64,000 nt of DNA, from assembly GCA_963930655.1 (NCBI GenBank), contig OZ005621.1:1289001-1353000 (forward strand), written 5' to 3'. This document shows positions 35,841-49,703 of this stretch, piece after piece (within the stretch, counting starts at the first letter, position 1; every line of letters starts with the position of its first letter). This stretch comes from Myrica gale. Its lineage: Eukaryota; Streptophyta; Magnoliopsida; Fagales; Myricaceae. Below the pieces are notes generated by a model that saw only the letters and a program-made list of their open reading frames with translations, searched no databases and was not told the origin of the DNA. The position numbers and the translations under genes were made by a program.

Positions 35841-38800
35841 ACCTAACGATCAGAGCTCCTCAGCAGCTGTCCATGTACCAACGCAGGTAACTCTTAACAC
35901 TCGAATATCTTCCTTCCAGTGCTTCCACCCTATTTTTTTCCTTTCGATGTTTTCGGATTCTCTTTTCATCAAAATCACTATTTTTTCGTTACGTTAGTTT
36001 TCTCATCATCGACTACTTCTCTACTTCCCTCCCCCTCTCTCTCTTCGTCCTTGTTTTGGTTCTTAGAAAAAAGAGAAAAAAAGATATTTCTGTTTTTTAC
36101 TTCTTTTGGAAAGTTGATTTCTTTTTTGTTACCCTTTCTGAGACCTCTTTGATTTTGGTTTCATGTTTGTTCATGCTTGGTTCTGGAAAGTTGGAAACGG
36201 TTTCTTTCTTTTTAGAGAGGGGGGGTTATTGAATTTCAGCCGAGCGTGTACAGACTTGGTTTAAGTAATTCCAATCCATAGTGGCTCTTCTCTGGAGAAT
36301 CGGTTACCTAACTACTTCGGAGCTCCGGTGCTATGTTCTAGAGTATATATTCTAAGTTTAGGCTGTGAGTGAGTGGATAAGAATCACTTCCAAAATTGTG
36401 GTAACAAAGGTTTAGTTACAAATTTACTGCTCATGTTTTCTGTTAATCTTGTCTATTTGTTTTTGGGTTTTTTTTAAAGAAAATGTAAAACGGCAGTAAT
36501 AAATGTGACGAATTTATTATGTGGAACTACAACAGCTCGAATTTGTTTTAAACATTTTCTGCTGATGGAGCATTGCCGGACCTACTCATTCTGTCTTTAG
36601 TTTTTTTTTTCCTGGGCATTATTGTTGCTGTTGTTAATAATGTGCGCATTAATTTGATAATATCTAAGGCTTCTTTTTTCTCGGCAAGCAGCTAAGGAAG
36701 GATTTATTTCCAAGCGAGAGGGGTTCAAATTCAGATTCATGCCTTATTAAAATTAATGTATTCGGCCCTGCATGTTTATATCATTTCTGCTCTGTTTGGC
36801 TGTTGAGAAAGAGAAATTTTACATTTGGCTCCCTGTCAGTTATACGAATCTGTCAAAAAAATAATGATCATAATTTTGTCATACCTTTCTGTTTAGTTTC
36901 GTCCTAATTAGTAGCTTCAGTGTGGCAAGTTATCTTTTATTATGGCATCTTTGGTTATAGTAAATTGGAGATTCTTTTCAGATGTTATGTTATTTGTGAT
37001 TGTGGCATATTCAGGGGATCGCTTCACACGGTCACAGCAGTCCAGTTTATTGTGGTTCTTTCATGTACACTTTTTTGCCAAGCTACATGTGGACCTGGCT
37101 CGATGAATGGGATGCTGAAGTCAGTGGAACGTGATGCATGTGGGACCGAGAAAGAACAATATCATGTGGGGTTTCCAAATATTGGCCATGGTGATTCTAG
37201 TTGGGGGTCTGGAAATCCGATCACCCACTTAGGTCTAGGGACTGTTTGCAGGGATTCTCATCTGTTTTGCTTCCCTTCAACATTACCTGGTTTTCCGGTT
37301 AAAGAGCATGAACACAAGGCTGCTGCTTTAGAAATTTCAGGGAGTGGGTCTGATGGTCCAGTAATTGAAGAATCTGCTAAGAATAGTGGATGGGAGAGTA
37401 ACAGAAGCTGGTCATTGGACTATGGTAGGTTCAAGGCAGTGAAAGGAGGGATTGTTTCTTGTTCTTTAAGTTCCAGAGAGAATATTAATGAGTTATCGGC
37501 TATTCAAGCTGGCAGCCCTAATCAAAATTATCTTTCTTCCTGTGGAAGATCTTTACTTAATCAGAAGTGCAAAATTTATAAGCCAGAAAGGATCTCTGAG
37601 GTGAAAAAAACAGGTTCTTTTGATGGTTCTTTCTCTCCTATGGTGGAAATTAACCCCACTGTACTAGATTGGGGACAAAAGTATTTGTATCTTCCTTCAG
37701 TAGCTTTCTTGACTGTAACGAATACATGCAATGACAGCATTTTACATGTCTATGAACCATTTAGTACGGATTTTCAGTTCTATCCGTGCAATTTTAGCGA
37801 GGCTGTGCTACAGCCTGGTGAAGTAGCTTCGATCTGTTTCGGGTACTTACCTAGATGGTTGGGCTTGTCCTCTGCTCGGTTGATTTTACAGACAAGCGCT
37901 GGTGGTTTCCTAATCCAGGCGAAGGGCTTCGCCATTGAGTCGCCTTATGGAATTCAGCCTATATTTGGCCTGGATGTTTCTTCAACTGGAAGGTGGTCTA
38001 AGAATTTGTCTCTGTCTAATCCTTTTGATGAAACTGTCCATGTGGAGGAAGTGACTGCATGGATGTTAATTTCTGTAGGGCATACTTCTCATTACACTGA
38101 AGTGCTTTGTAGTATGGAAAATTTGCAGGGCTCTAATGAATTTGGTTTGGGAAGCATTAAGGATCAGTTGATTGTTAAAAGTGGTCAAGCTGCTTCACCA
38201 CTTGTGGCAATGAAGCCTTACGGAAACTGGGAGATAGGTCCTCATAGGACTGAAACAGTTATAGAAATAGACTTCTCAAATGAGACTGAGGGGAAAATCT
38301 CTGGAGCTTTGTGTATGCAGTTGCTAAGGTCGTCACAAGACAAGTCTGATACAATAATGGTTCCTCTTGAAGCTGAAATAGAGGTAAAAGCTATCGATGA
38401 TGGTCTCTCGGGATCTGTTTCGGCATTTCTTGAACCTTTAGTGCCATTTCATGCCAATGGAACTGTTGCTGTTGCCATCTCTCTGAGAAACGGTGCTTCT
38501 CATCTGTTGAATGTTCTTAAGATTAGTGAAGTGTCAGATAACAAAATTTTTCATATCAAATACATGGAAGGCTTACTACTTTTTCCTAGCACCATCACAC
38601 AAGTTGCTCTGATTTCTTGTACTCAGTTCTATGTTGAATTAAATGATTCTCAACCTGAACTATCCAACATATACAGAAGCTGTAAGTTACTCATACTGAC
38701 AAATGACTCAAGTAGTCCTCAGATTGAAATTCCTTGCCAGGACATTATGCCTTTCTGTTCAAGACCACAAAAGGACTCTTCTATTGGATTTGAATATCAG

Positions 38801-41792
38801 TCTGACAATGTTGAATCTGGCAATACAAGGACAGGGTCCTTTAGCAGTGGCATGCATTCACCATCACAGATCAAGGTATGCAGATTCTGCGCCCTGTATA
38901 TCTATTTGTACATATCCTTTATAGTTTATGGATGATTATGGCACTGGATGAGGTCTGATGGCTTTTGAAAATCTACTTGATCCGGTAATTGTTGTAATTA
39001 CAAGAATGTGGCTGTGCTCGTGCCTCATCATTAATGAATAAGGAGACATTCGTCATTATCTAGAATTAGTGAGCTTCCTTCTCTCCCATGAATATTACAC
39101 TGTAATTCATCATTTATATGGAACGGTGTTAAGCTGATGAATAGATTGAAACTCACAGAGTTGAGCTGGGATGCAAATTTTGACATACTGCTTCATGAAA
39201 AGCTTTGAAATGTAATAGACAACGAAGAAATAGTCAGTGTTTCAACCCAATTGAATGGCAGGGTGTGCATAAATAAGCCCGTAATGGACATGGCTAAAAT
39301 TGAGTTTATAATCAGCCTCTCAAAATAACTTTATACCCTTTAGGATACAGCTTTATGGAAGATAAAGTTAAAGTTGTTTCTCTTGCTCTCAAGTATTACT
39401 CTCTGCTATTGAAAGTGGGCAACCTATTCTATATTTTTGTGCCGGTCATTGAGTAAGATGATTGGTAAATTAACATCCAGATTCCAGCTCGGAAAAAGGG
39501 TTGTTCCTTTAAATGGCCACCGACGTTTGTCTATTGCCAGATCTAAATTTTGCGACTTATGCTATAGAGAGTTGTTACTCATAACTAGAGGCATTACAGA
39601 CTCTGAATATTAGCACTTCAGTTATGTTGTTTCTTGTTATGTACTTATTCACGGGTCTATGTTCAGAATAACCAAGATTCTTCTATGAACTTATTATCTG
39701 AAAGGCTCTGGACGCAGCAGAAGCAGATGAATTGGTGCTTGGAAACTGGAAATCTCAAGGTACCATCATTGGCATGTCTGTGCTCGATGAACATGAGGTT
39801 CTCTTCCCCATGGTGGAGGTTGGAAGTCATCGCTCAAAGTGGATACCTGTGAAAAATCCTAGCCAGCAGCCAGTTGTAATGCAGCTTATCCTGAATTCAG
39901 GACAGATCATTGACGAATGCAGAGGTCCTGGTGGTTTCACACAACCACCATCTGGTACTTTGGTCCATGGCGAATTTATGGCTCCAACAAAATATGGGTT
40001 CTCAATAGCAGAGAGTGCACTAACAGAGGCTTTTGTTCCTCCTTATGGTAGAGCATCTTTTGGGCCAATTTACTTTCACCCTTCCAATAGATGTAGCTGG
40101 AGAAGTTCAGCTCTAGTGAGAAACAATCTTTCAGGTGTGGAGTGGCTATCCTTGAGGGCATTTGGAGGGTCACTGTCTCTTGTCCTGCTGGAGGGGTCTG
40201 AGTCAGTACAGAGTTTAGAGTTTAACCTCAAATTGCCAATTCCTCTGAATCTCTCTCCCCCTGACCCTTTGGTTCACTTGGAAGAAACCATTTATGCCTG
40301 CTCTCTGCCATTGTCAAAAGAGCTTTATGCCAAGAACACGGGAGACTTGCCATTGGAGGTGAGAAAAATTGAGGTTTCTGGAATAGAGTGTGGGGTGGAT
40401 GGATTTAAGGTGCATGCTTGTAAAGGTTTTGGTCTTGAGCCTGGGGAGTCAACAAAGCTTCTGATATCATACCAGTATGATTTTTCTGCAGCCATGGTAC
40501 ATAGGGATCTTGAACTTTCCTTGGACACTGGTGTTCTTGTGATTCCCATGAAGGCAAGTCTCCCCCTGGACATGCTTAATACCTGCAAGAAATCTCTCTT
40601 CTTGATGCGAGTGAAGAAATCATATCTAGCAGTCCTTTCTGTTCCCTTAATGTTACTAGTTTTCTGTCTCCTTTTTTCCAGGGTCACAGTCTTGTTTTCC
40701 AAGGATGACTTGTGCAAGAGTGAGAGGAGTACCATTGTTGCTCTTTTAAGGTGGGCTCGGAAGGGTGCTTGTGTGCATCATAACCAGGGAAAGGGTGCAT
40801 CGTCTTTACCCGGTGAGATGGATGGTCTCTTAAGGTCTTTTGGGGATGACAAAACCTCAGTGCAGACTGCTACTGGTAGATATCATGATGGTCAGGATAG
40901 GACCCCAGAAAAGACAGAGGCTGCTAAGCATGTGAGATCAATGCTGGAGAATGACAAACAAATTAATGATTCGAAAGATAACCAAAAGGAAAGAGCATTT
41001 CCATCCTCTTTGCTTTCAAAGACTGTAGAACTTGAGAATTCTGGTAAAATAGAAGCATCCCAATCTGGTAACCTTTCAGTTAAAACTGGAAAGGAGAAGG
41101 TAAGAAGACGAAGGAAAAGAAAGGGTGCTGGTTCCAAATTAACAGGGCTGTTTGAAGTTTCTAGTAGTCAAAGTGGAAATTCTACGCCTTCATCTCCCCT
41201 GTCCCCACTCGCATCTGTAACACCTAAACGTGTGTGGCTGCTATCTCCTGACATGGAACAAGCTACGGAAGTGAGGTTTACATTTACTCAAGTAGCAGAT
41301 CGACTCGGTGAGAAGGATCAGGTTTTTGGATTTCCAACTGAACCGAACAGATCGGAGCCTAAGGTTTCTGTGAAGCATTGCCATAGCAGCTTATTATTTT
41401 CTACTCAAAAGCAGCCTTTGGCATCTAGAAAAACTCCAATTAAGCCTGTCCTTATGCCTTCTGCTACTTTCCCCTGTCCTGGCAGGTCTTCCCCTGATGG
41501 GTTACACTCCTCCCCTTTCCTAGCTTCAACTTCTGCAGTTGCTCCACATGCTCGAGCTCCTGGGTCTAAACTCTACAACCATAAAGCAGAAGAAAAGGCC
41601 AGACGTGGGGAGGAATATACATATGATATCTGGGGTGACCATTTCTCTGGACTTCATTTTATGTCAAAGGATGTCACTTCGATCATCTCCAGTGCTACTA
41701 AAGATTATTCTGAAAGCTTCTTTGTAAGAGGTCCACAAACCCTTGTGACAAAATCTCGATCGAAGTATGTAAGTTGTGAAGAAGAAGGTTAA
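35828..41792 (+). CDS. Plant TMEM131-like transmembrane protein
   Basis: Three exons: 35828-35886, 37015-38875 and 39705-41792, with GT-AG introns of 1128 and 829 bases. Joins are in phase (CGC AG|G GGA; AAG|GCT), giving 1335 residues, or 1320 from the second ATG at 35873. The second start puts MYQRRG directly before the hydrophobic [12 protein letters not shown] signal peptide and is likelier. A TMEM131-type PapD-like domain lies at about residues 230-332 ([30 protein letters not shown]). Long beta-rich repeats follow, then one membrane helix at about 946-970 ([17 protein letters not shown]). The tail is basic and Ser/Pro-rich, with [10 protein letters not shown]. Animal TMEM131 helps export secretory cargo such as collagen from the ER; the plant role is unestablished. 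Topology suggests a type I ER/secretory-pathway protein with a lumenal N-terminus. Confidence 0.88.
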
Positions 41793-43554
41793 TAATAAGT
41801 AACTAGTGATCATTAAATTTACTTGCGGCTGCAATTCTCTCTTTAACTTGCTCTCATCTATAGTTCTCTTCATTCATATTTGTGATCCAAGTGCTTTGAA
41901 GTATTTTATTTGTCTGTTTTCATTTTTTTAGTGTTCTGCATTTGCCTTGACATTCATTCAAAGATAGAAGAAGAGAAAATAGTTTTTTAATTGTTTGTAA
42001 TTGAACAAAGTTTTTAAGTTGCTTCCCTAAGTGTAAAATATTGCAATCAAGTCCTGAAACAATTTTGAAAATTCCGATTAGTTTGGTTGATCTGATGTGA
42101 TAGAGAGTACTTATAAGTCAATTTTGATTGGCATGAGATCTACATGGATTCTTATCCATTTGGCATAACCATGTCACAAAAAATGCTAACTTTTTTTATT
42201 AGATACATAAATTTTAGGTGGTTTTATTAGCATGACACATCTCATCTCTGCTAGGCATGCAAGTTTTTTGGGACATCTGTTACTCACATCAGTTTTCACA
42301 GAAGAAACTAACCTGAGAAATCATCAACTGTGTAGTAAGACCATAAAAAGGGATCCAATTGCCACTTTCTAAATTGTTTTGGGACTTGATTGTAAATTAA
42401 TTGATGTTAGGGTTCAAATTAGAGCTTTAGGTACTCGTATGTACTTGTGTATTCTTTAGGCTGTAAAATAGGGTATTTGTCTAAAAATATTAACCTTTAG
42501 CATCCCAAATTAGAACATTTTGACCTTTAGCAGCTTCATTTCTTAATTTCTATTAGCTGGAGGAATTTCATTTTTTTTCTTGGATCTAAAATGTTTACTT
42601 TTCTATCTTTCTTCTCCTTTTGTTTTGGTTCTCAAACAATACACCAAAATAAGGAAAACAGATTGAGTACAACTAGGGTGTTAAACAGATTTTGTAGCAT
42701 CACTTGAATAGTTCATCTTGATTGCAACATTGAATCCAAACTATCAGAACTTTTCAGGTAACTTTTCAAAAGCCAGAGAGGTAAAGCATAATTAAGCCTA
42801 CCCACAAGGGTGATGAATTGTGATTATTCAAATAATGTCAGACAAAAGGTTAAAAATAGAGTATTGAAAACGTAGTTTAGCATCTAATGAGACTCATGCT
42901 GACCGTTTTTTTTTATCTTCTGTCAAGGTTATGCCATGAAACTCTGCTTGTTTCGCTGTCCTTTTCCTGAAATATCATTATTACATAACTCGTCGTTTGC
43001 TTGCTCATGTCCTTTATAAAACAGGCGCCCCCTCCCCCCTCCGCTCTTTCTTTTCCCTCTTCTCCGCTTACACATCTAACTTCTGTGAACATATCAACTG
43101 TCAGCATTTTAAGTCTTTGTTATTTTATATTTTCATACCACATCCAATTTTGCCATTTGTGTAACTCTCGTTTTGTAAGCTCGTTAATTCTAGCGATTCA
43201 AGGATTCCTGAGCTAAGACTCTCGGTGAAACTGAAAGATTGAATGCCTACATTTATTTCCTTTTATTGAAAAGTGGGTTTTAAAATGAGGTAAGATTTTT
43301 CTGCCTAGTAAATCGGTCGAGGAGTGATCGAAGCAGGTGCTTGTAGAGGATATTTGATTCATTTATAAGTAGGAATCTACGATATCACACAGGCCTGTAC
43401 TTCAATTTGAGTAACGAACAATGCTCTTAGTAGCTCCGCTAGTGGTATTTTCTGATTCTAGTATGTTGCAGCATCTTTAACCAGTCTGACCTGACCTGGT
43501 TTTTCAATTTACAATTTTACACGTCTAAATGTACACGAGGGGAAGGGAAAAACA

Positions 43555-43662
43555 GGTGTTCATCTTGAATCTCCTTTTGACACAAATCTGCCTGGATCGA
43601 GAAGTTTGTCATATATTGTCGCTGCACCAGAAATTGATGGATGCACTCTAGGATTCACATTG
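43555..43662 (+). other. Orphan exon-like open stretch
   Basis: Preceded by GGGAAAAACAG, a possible splice acceptor, the sequence reads VHLESPFDTNLPGSRSL and continues to CTLGFTLK with balanced codon use before GCAAGC. It looks more like coding sequence than its surroundings, but has no canonical donor, start or neighbouring exon that I can see. It could be a gene relic or chance. Confidence 0.2.
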
Positions 43663-46600
43663 AAGGCAAGCATCATTTTTTGAGTTCCATTATTGGTAAT
43701 TCAAAAATTGTAGGTACCCATCTTTTACGGAAGCAGCTGGAAAAAGTGCCTGTATAGCAAAGCTACAGAAGTTTGGAAGGTGGCAATGTTGGGTTAAAAT
43801 GGAGTGTTTTTTTTTCCTTGGCATTTACTGCAGCCATGCGTGCTGCCTTTATTAGCATATGATATTAGAGCACCTTGCATATGTTGTAGGTCAGAAATCC
43901 TTACTTCCCCTGATAATCGAGCCATTTGAAGGAATGATACAATAGAGACCCCAAAGCACTGTGATATGGCATACCAGCCTTTTATGTCCTTCTGTAATGG
44001 AATTTGCCCACTAACGGTATTGAGTCATTGCTCCCCTGAAAAGTAGGTAACTGTTGCAAGCATGGCTGTGCACATCATTATGATTGTTAAGTAACAGCTC
44101 ACAACACCACATGCAGTCTTAGAATCTCAACTTATTGCAAAGGAGAAGACAACTAAGAAAAGACTGGTCATTCCGTGCAGATTGCGACAGAGTAGAAAGC
44201 CCGTGGGCGTGTGCTGGAAGAGCCGGCAAATGAAAAGGATTTTAAGCAGTCGTATTTGCAAAAGCGATGATCATATATAGGAAATTTCAGGACCATTATT
44301 TGTCACAAGCAGCTGGCATAACCCATATTTATGCTACTACTAGACAGTGACCCAGCTACCCTAACAACATCCAATCTTTCGTTATTTGCGTGGGCTTAAA
44401 GTCACAGTTTCATGTTCGTATCATTTCATAGAAACGGGTCAAGTACGATCCATTTCTATAGGAGTAAGAAAAGCTTGTGAGCTCTCCCGACTCTTAGGCT
44501 ATGTTTGGTTTGGTTCTCAAAATCATTTTTGTTTTTGTATTTTTTTGGAAGTAGTGTAGATTTTCTTGGGATAGGTGAAAAGTTAGTTAAAAGTTACCCT
44601 TTTAGAACTTTTTATTTTGGCTGGGCTCTTTTGTGCAGTAGTTGGCTGATCTGATAGAAGTTAGACCCATTAGAGGTGGTCCAGTTCCTTTTATTGTCTG
44701 GACCACGTTTACAGCAAAAAGCGTGCGAGTGGTCCATGCCTGCGGGCTCTTCTTCCTGGGGGACCTCCTAACATTCTAACAAGTTCTATGCGTGGCAAAT
44801 AACGAGACAGGACGATGGCTACTTGCACACTTCTGTACACAAGCACAACTGATCAACAGGTGCATTGTAATTATGTTGACTTCCTACTGAAGGTCGTGAG
44901 CAAAAAAAAAAAAGCAACTACTCACTCGAGTTTAGTTTGGATGCATACATAATATAGTGTGTGAAGTTTTGTCTGTACCTTATAACTAGTGGGATATCAA
45001 ATTTTGTCGCTCTCTCAGTCTCTCTATTGTATATATAATGCCGCACTCAGAACCTAGAACAATTAATATTTTGTCAAAATTATGGTCTTAGGTTTGGAGT
45101 TCGTCCAAGTCGTAGGAAATCAAGGCTTTAGAGGCACACTTTCTTTTCCTTTCCTTTTACTTGTACCCCGTCCGACTTACGAGGAAGCCATGACTAGCTA
45201 CAAAAGAACAGTACTTCTCAGTTCTCACCTGGTATACATTGGGTGAACTAGCCCAAAGAGCTAGCAGTAGAACGCAAGAGTTGGCTAGTCCTGGAACGGA
45301 TATTCCTGTTTGACGTGAAAGATGATGAACAAAGTACTCATAGGTAGTGAAAAAGACTCGGTACTTATATTTACGAACTTCAACGACCTGGATGGGATCC
45401 GTTTGATCAAAGAATTAATGGATTTTCAACGCTAGCCATAGATCGAGTCTTCCATGAGTGTTGGTCCAGATTGGAGGCCCTTGATTTTAGCTCGACAAGA
45501 GGAGGTTAATGGTTATAATACAATGATAGTGTTCCATATAAAGTAGGTAAAGAAACGAAAGGACATAATAATACGTGAGGGAGGGAGGGAGGGAGAGAGA
45601 GAGCACTACTTTGGTGGGCTGGTTCCCAGGTAGATAGATAAGCTGCAAATGACCCTCTCTGAACCACATATGCACGTTTATGTGAGAAATGCACGCTCAC
45701 GTGCTTCTGCTAATAAAAAAAGGCACAGCATGATTAAGTCCATGCACCTAAGCAGCTTCTTTCCCGATCTTGTTTTATTATTATCATACGCGCGTTTAAT
45801 GGTGCATCGGGAATGCCTCTCAAAGTCTACTTTTAACCTGCCTTCATTAAATAATATTTCATGCAATATGTCTATTAACCACTTTCAGATTTCCTTTTCA
45901 TGAGTTTCTATTACCCCCCGCCCCCCTTCCCCTTTAATCACTTTCCCTCGCAAATTAATCCTAATGAAGTTCTCAGATGAAATTACTGTGAAGCTCAACT
46001 GTTTGTTAAAGATGTACCAATTCTCTTGTATTTTCAATTTTTTTCCGTCCATATATTAAATCTTTTTTTTTGGGAGGGGGGCTTTTTGGCCAGAACATGT
46101 ACTTGTTATATAGTTACTGGCTGGTCTATAATAAAAGATTTGAGTATTTATTGCCATTGATGAGTGAGTTGTGTGCATGGTCGGTCGAGTACTGGACAGA
46201 ATTAATTTGTCGATTTAAAAAGTGTCTAGAATATGGTTCATATAGGTTTTTGGACTGAAGTAGAGATGTGTTTGGTGTTTTTAATTTTTTTTCCATAGAT
46301 TTTTTAAGGTAGTAGAACTATAAGAAAGATATATGCTACGCCCACTATCAACCCAGTCTGTCACTCTGCATACATCTTCAGGGAAATATTATCTTTTCTT
46401 GGAAGGGAAGATCACATATACAAAGGAGTTAATTAGCTGCTAATTTCTATTCGACAAATCGTCTTCGACAGAAATGGGTAGCATGCATTCTTGTTCTCGT
46501 AATAATTAGCTACGGAGCCCGACTGCCGGAACTGAGAGTCCCTTAGAGCCGAAGTAAAGAACAATTCTATCATATTGATCAGATCCGACATCTCACCAGA

Positions 46601-48010
46601 AATATTGCTGCAGTTCGACATGACGGGTAGATCACGTACATCAATTATATATCTCCAATTAATTAACATGTGGCGCCAAGTCCCCAATATAAGCAGTTAA
46701 TTTGTTGAGTACGCTAATTAATCCTTGTCCCTCCTCATCTTGTATATGTCTCCATCTTTGGATGCGAATCATTACTCTTTAATTTGCATTTAAAGCAGAT
46801 GATCAAGACACGTAGATTGGATAGAACTTATCGGCTTGATTATATTCCGTGGAAAAGAATCTGGCAAGCTTATACGAGAAAGAAAAAGATCACACCTCTT
46901 TTTATCCTCTTTATTTTCTTTATGCTTTAGAAGCTTGAGCGAATAAGGAAACAAGAAAACCTTTTACGCTTGCTTAATTACACGTTCACTTCAAGTGATT
47001 ACTGTTCATTAGGAAGTGTATCAAGATAGAGCTAAAATGGTTCCTTTTTAAATGGGACAGTTTAACCTAAGAGTTCTGCTATTTAAAATTTATACAGTTA
47101 TATTATGGGAATCCCTTGACACTAACCTGAATGAAAACTAACCACTCACTTTTATACATCACTATCGTAAAATGAGAAGAATTATAAAGACTGATATATG
47201 GGAAGGTATATGATACTTGGAGTGGATTTGAACTTTTCTTTTTCTTTCCTGTCAAGGACACGCAGGACTGATGAGCGCTTGGCTTGGCTTAAGAGTCTAC
47301 CATTTTAATGGTAATGGTAACAGTGGAAGGTTCGTGATCTTTTCTCCCCATTGATAAGATACCTTTATTCTGTGGGGGGAAAAAAAAGTTGGGTGGGAGT
47401 GGGGCAAAATAGCAGATCCTAGCCCCACAGCTTATCTCCTAGTTTGGGCACCACCTTGAGAATTGGCGAGTGATATAATGCCTCAAGCAATGATGCTGCA
47501 GTGAAGAAGAAGAACTCATGGCAACAGACAGACGCACAATATACAGAGAGAAAAGAGAACACGGAATGATCAGCACCAACGAAAATTGTCAGGACATTCA
47601 CAATGGCAAGCTCCTTGTTTTCTCCGTCGCGTTAGTTAGGACGACACAGTGCTAGCTTGCATGAGAGGGGATTATAGTTAAGGCCCTTTCAACAAGCAAT
47701 CTATTTATCTTTCTGCATCCGAAATATACAACAAATGGAATATGGACAGGCATTAACTACTCTGTTAATGATCTGCTTATCATTATTGTTCATGGGAGGC
47801 CGAATTAAGATCAATCATCGATGGTACCGGGCCACCGGCAGTCGAATAAAGTACCTTCGTAAGAAGTACTTATTAGCTCCTAGTCACGTGCTGACAGAGT
47901 TCTTTTGCTGCTTTTCCAAAAGTACTCACTTCTCCCTCTTTGATCATTAAAGAGAAAGTAATTCAACATGATTTGTTTCTCCTTACTTTTGGAAATGATC
48001 CAAAATATTG

Positions 48011-48200
48011 TGAAACTGGGTGCGTTTGCAAAAAAAAATATCATAATATTTTTCACCAACTTACAATAAAATATTATAATATAATCTCTCTTATACAAAA
48101 ATAATAAGAAATTATCTATCTCTTCACTTTTTCACTAAATCCAATACCAACACAAAATCCAATACAAATTTTTTTTCACCATAAACACAACCTGAACGTG
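48011..48200. mobile_element. Degenerate AT-rich MITE-like element
   Basis: Left GGGTGCGTTTGC followed by an A run, and inverted right AGGTTGTGTTTATGG followed by an A run, resemble the Tourist-like copy at 34788. No target duplication was confirmed and the ends are approximate. Confidence 0.4.
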
Positions 48201-48260
48201 ATGAGATTGGGAAAAGAAAAAAGCATACCACGCAGCAAAAAGTTATTTAAGAATTATTAC

Positions 48261-48581
48261 CAGAACCGGCTCAATAAAAAATGAGGCCTAAGGCCATACT
48301 AAAAATGAGGCCTAAGGCCATACTAAAAATGAGGCCTTTTATATCAATTTTTTAAAAAAATATTAATTTTTTTTTAAAAAAAATAAATTTTCAGATATAA
48401 AATTACTAATCAAGTGGGCCTAAATCTCATTTTTTTTTAATTTATTTGTTCATGTATTTAAGGGCTTTTTAAAATTATTATTTTTATTTTTATTTTTATT
48501 TTTTTAAAAATTATGGGGCCTCTTGCTCAAAGTGGGGCCTTAGGCAACTGCCTAAGTTGCCTGGTGATTGAGCCGGCCCTG
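48261..48581. mobile_element. Non-autonomous hAT MITE, family 1 copy 2
   Basis: Ends CAGAACCGGCTCAAT and, inverted, CAGGGCCGGCTCAAT. A perfect 8-base duplication ATTATTAC flanks it at 48253-48260 and 48582-48589. It shares ends and the GAGGCCTAA / GGGGCCTTAGGCA interior motifs with 31082-31462. 321 bases, no coding. Confidence 0.95.
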
Positions 48582-49703
48582 ATTATTACATTGGCCACCT
48601 TGTTTAAGGTACACTCAAAAGTGAGAGATTACACAAGCATCGGGGAAAAGAATGGTGTTCCAGAAAGCCTCTCGTGAGTTGTGAGTCTGGTCTCCTAAAT
48701 ACTCTGTCTTCAAGTAGCCGTAACAAGAAGAGTGCTTAAGAAATGTAGGAGTTAATGGCAGATAGTGTGTGTGTGAGAGAGGAGCCCATGTTAGTTCATG
48801 ATGAGAGCCGAGAGCGGGTTGTCACACACAAAACTAAAGTGAAGCAGACAAGCGCGTAGCGCTTCTTCTTGCCAGGTCACAGAAACCCTCTCTCTCTCTT
48901 CTCCGCCCCCTTTATGTTTGCTGCCCAAATATTTGGGCTCAAATATTTAGATTTAACTATAAAAACTTTATCACATAATTTTTTATTATTATAATACTTA
49001 TTAAAAATCATCTCTCTTTATTTTTTCACCAATTCTCATAACATATCTTTACTTTATAATATTTCTCAAACTCCAATACTCAAAATTTTCACTCTCAAAT
49101 ATACAGAGTCTCAATGCTTTATTTTATTGACAAAGGGAGAATTGAAGTACTTCAACATAACCCAACAGAGCCAGAAAGAGGGAGGGACTGATTTTCAATT
49201 TTCAGTCTATGCCTGTCTCCACTCTCCACCTCTCTCGCACTGTCCTCTGTTTATCTTTTTGCTTAGCTCCAAAGTACGTATTATTTTTTACCAAAGTACT
49301 AGAAATTAGATTGGGCTTACTTGATTAGTTTAAGATAGTCAGTTCTTGTCCCTCTGTCCCATTTTCCTTGGATGACGCTTCAAGCTCGAAACCTCGTCGT
49401 TTTCTTCTCCTTCTCTTGTGGCCTTTTGTTGCTTTCTTTCACTTTGTTCGAGATATAAAAAGAAATCCATAAAGTATCCACCTGCCATTTCTGTTTCTGG
49501 GTCTCATTGCTTTCAAGCTTCCCGCTTTCTAAAATGTATGAAAAGTGAAAACTCTCTCTGAGCTTTTATATTATTGTTTTTAGTTTTTTAGTCTATTATT
49601 ATTATTATTATTTTATTTAGGATAGTTACTTGTTACGAATTTCTCAGGGTGTATTTATTGTGCTGCATCGTCTTCTCATTTTCTGGGAAAAAGTAAAAAG
49701 AAG
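48582..49703. other. Upstream region of the DUF547 gene
   Basis: CT-rich stretches and an AT-rich MITE-like segment (about 48940-49110) precede the gene. Sequence just before the ATG at 49704 is AG-rich. No other gene is seen. Confidence 0.45.

Larger units (their letters stand above)
41793..48260. other. Intergenic DNA downstream of the TMEM131-like gene
   Basis: No complete gene recognised. A peptide-like open stretch lies at about 43555-43662 (separate entry). A MITE-like end (GGCTATGTTTGGTTTGG) starts near 44503 without a visible partner. GA-rich microsatellites occur at about 45580-45603. Other frames are short and featureless. Confidence 0.5.

Noticed and set aside
36655-36775. SINE-like sequence (GGGGTTCAAATTCAG) in intron 1 of the TMEM131-like gene
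   Set aside because: Only a B-box-like string is present; no A box, tail or target duplication was seen.
46433-46687. 84-residue minus-strand frame that looks mildly protein-like
   Set aside because: No recognisable family, signal or neighbouring exon.
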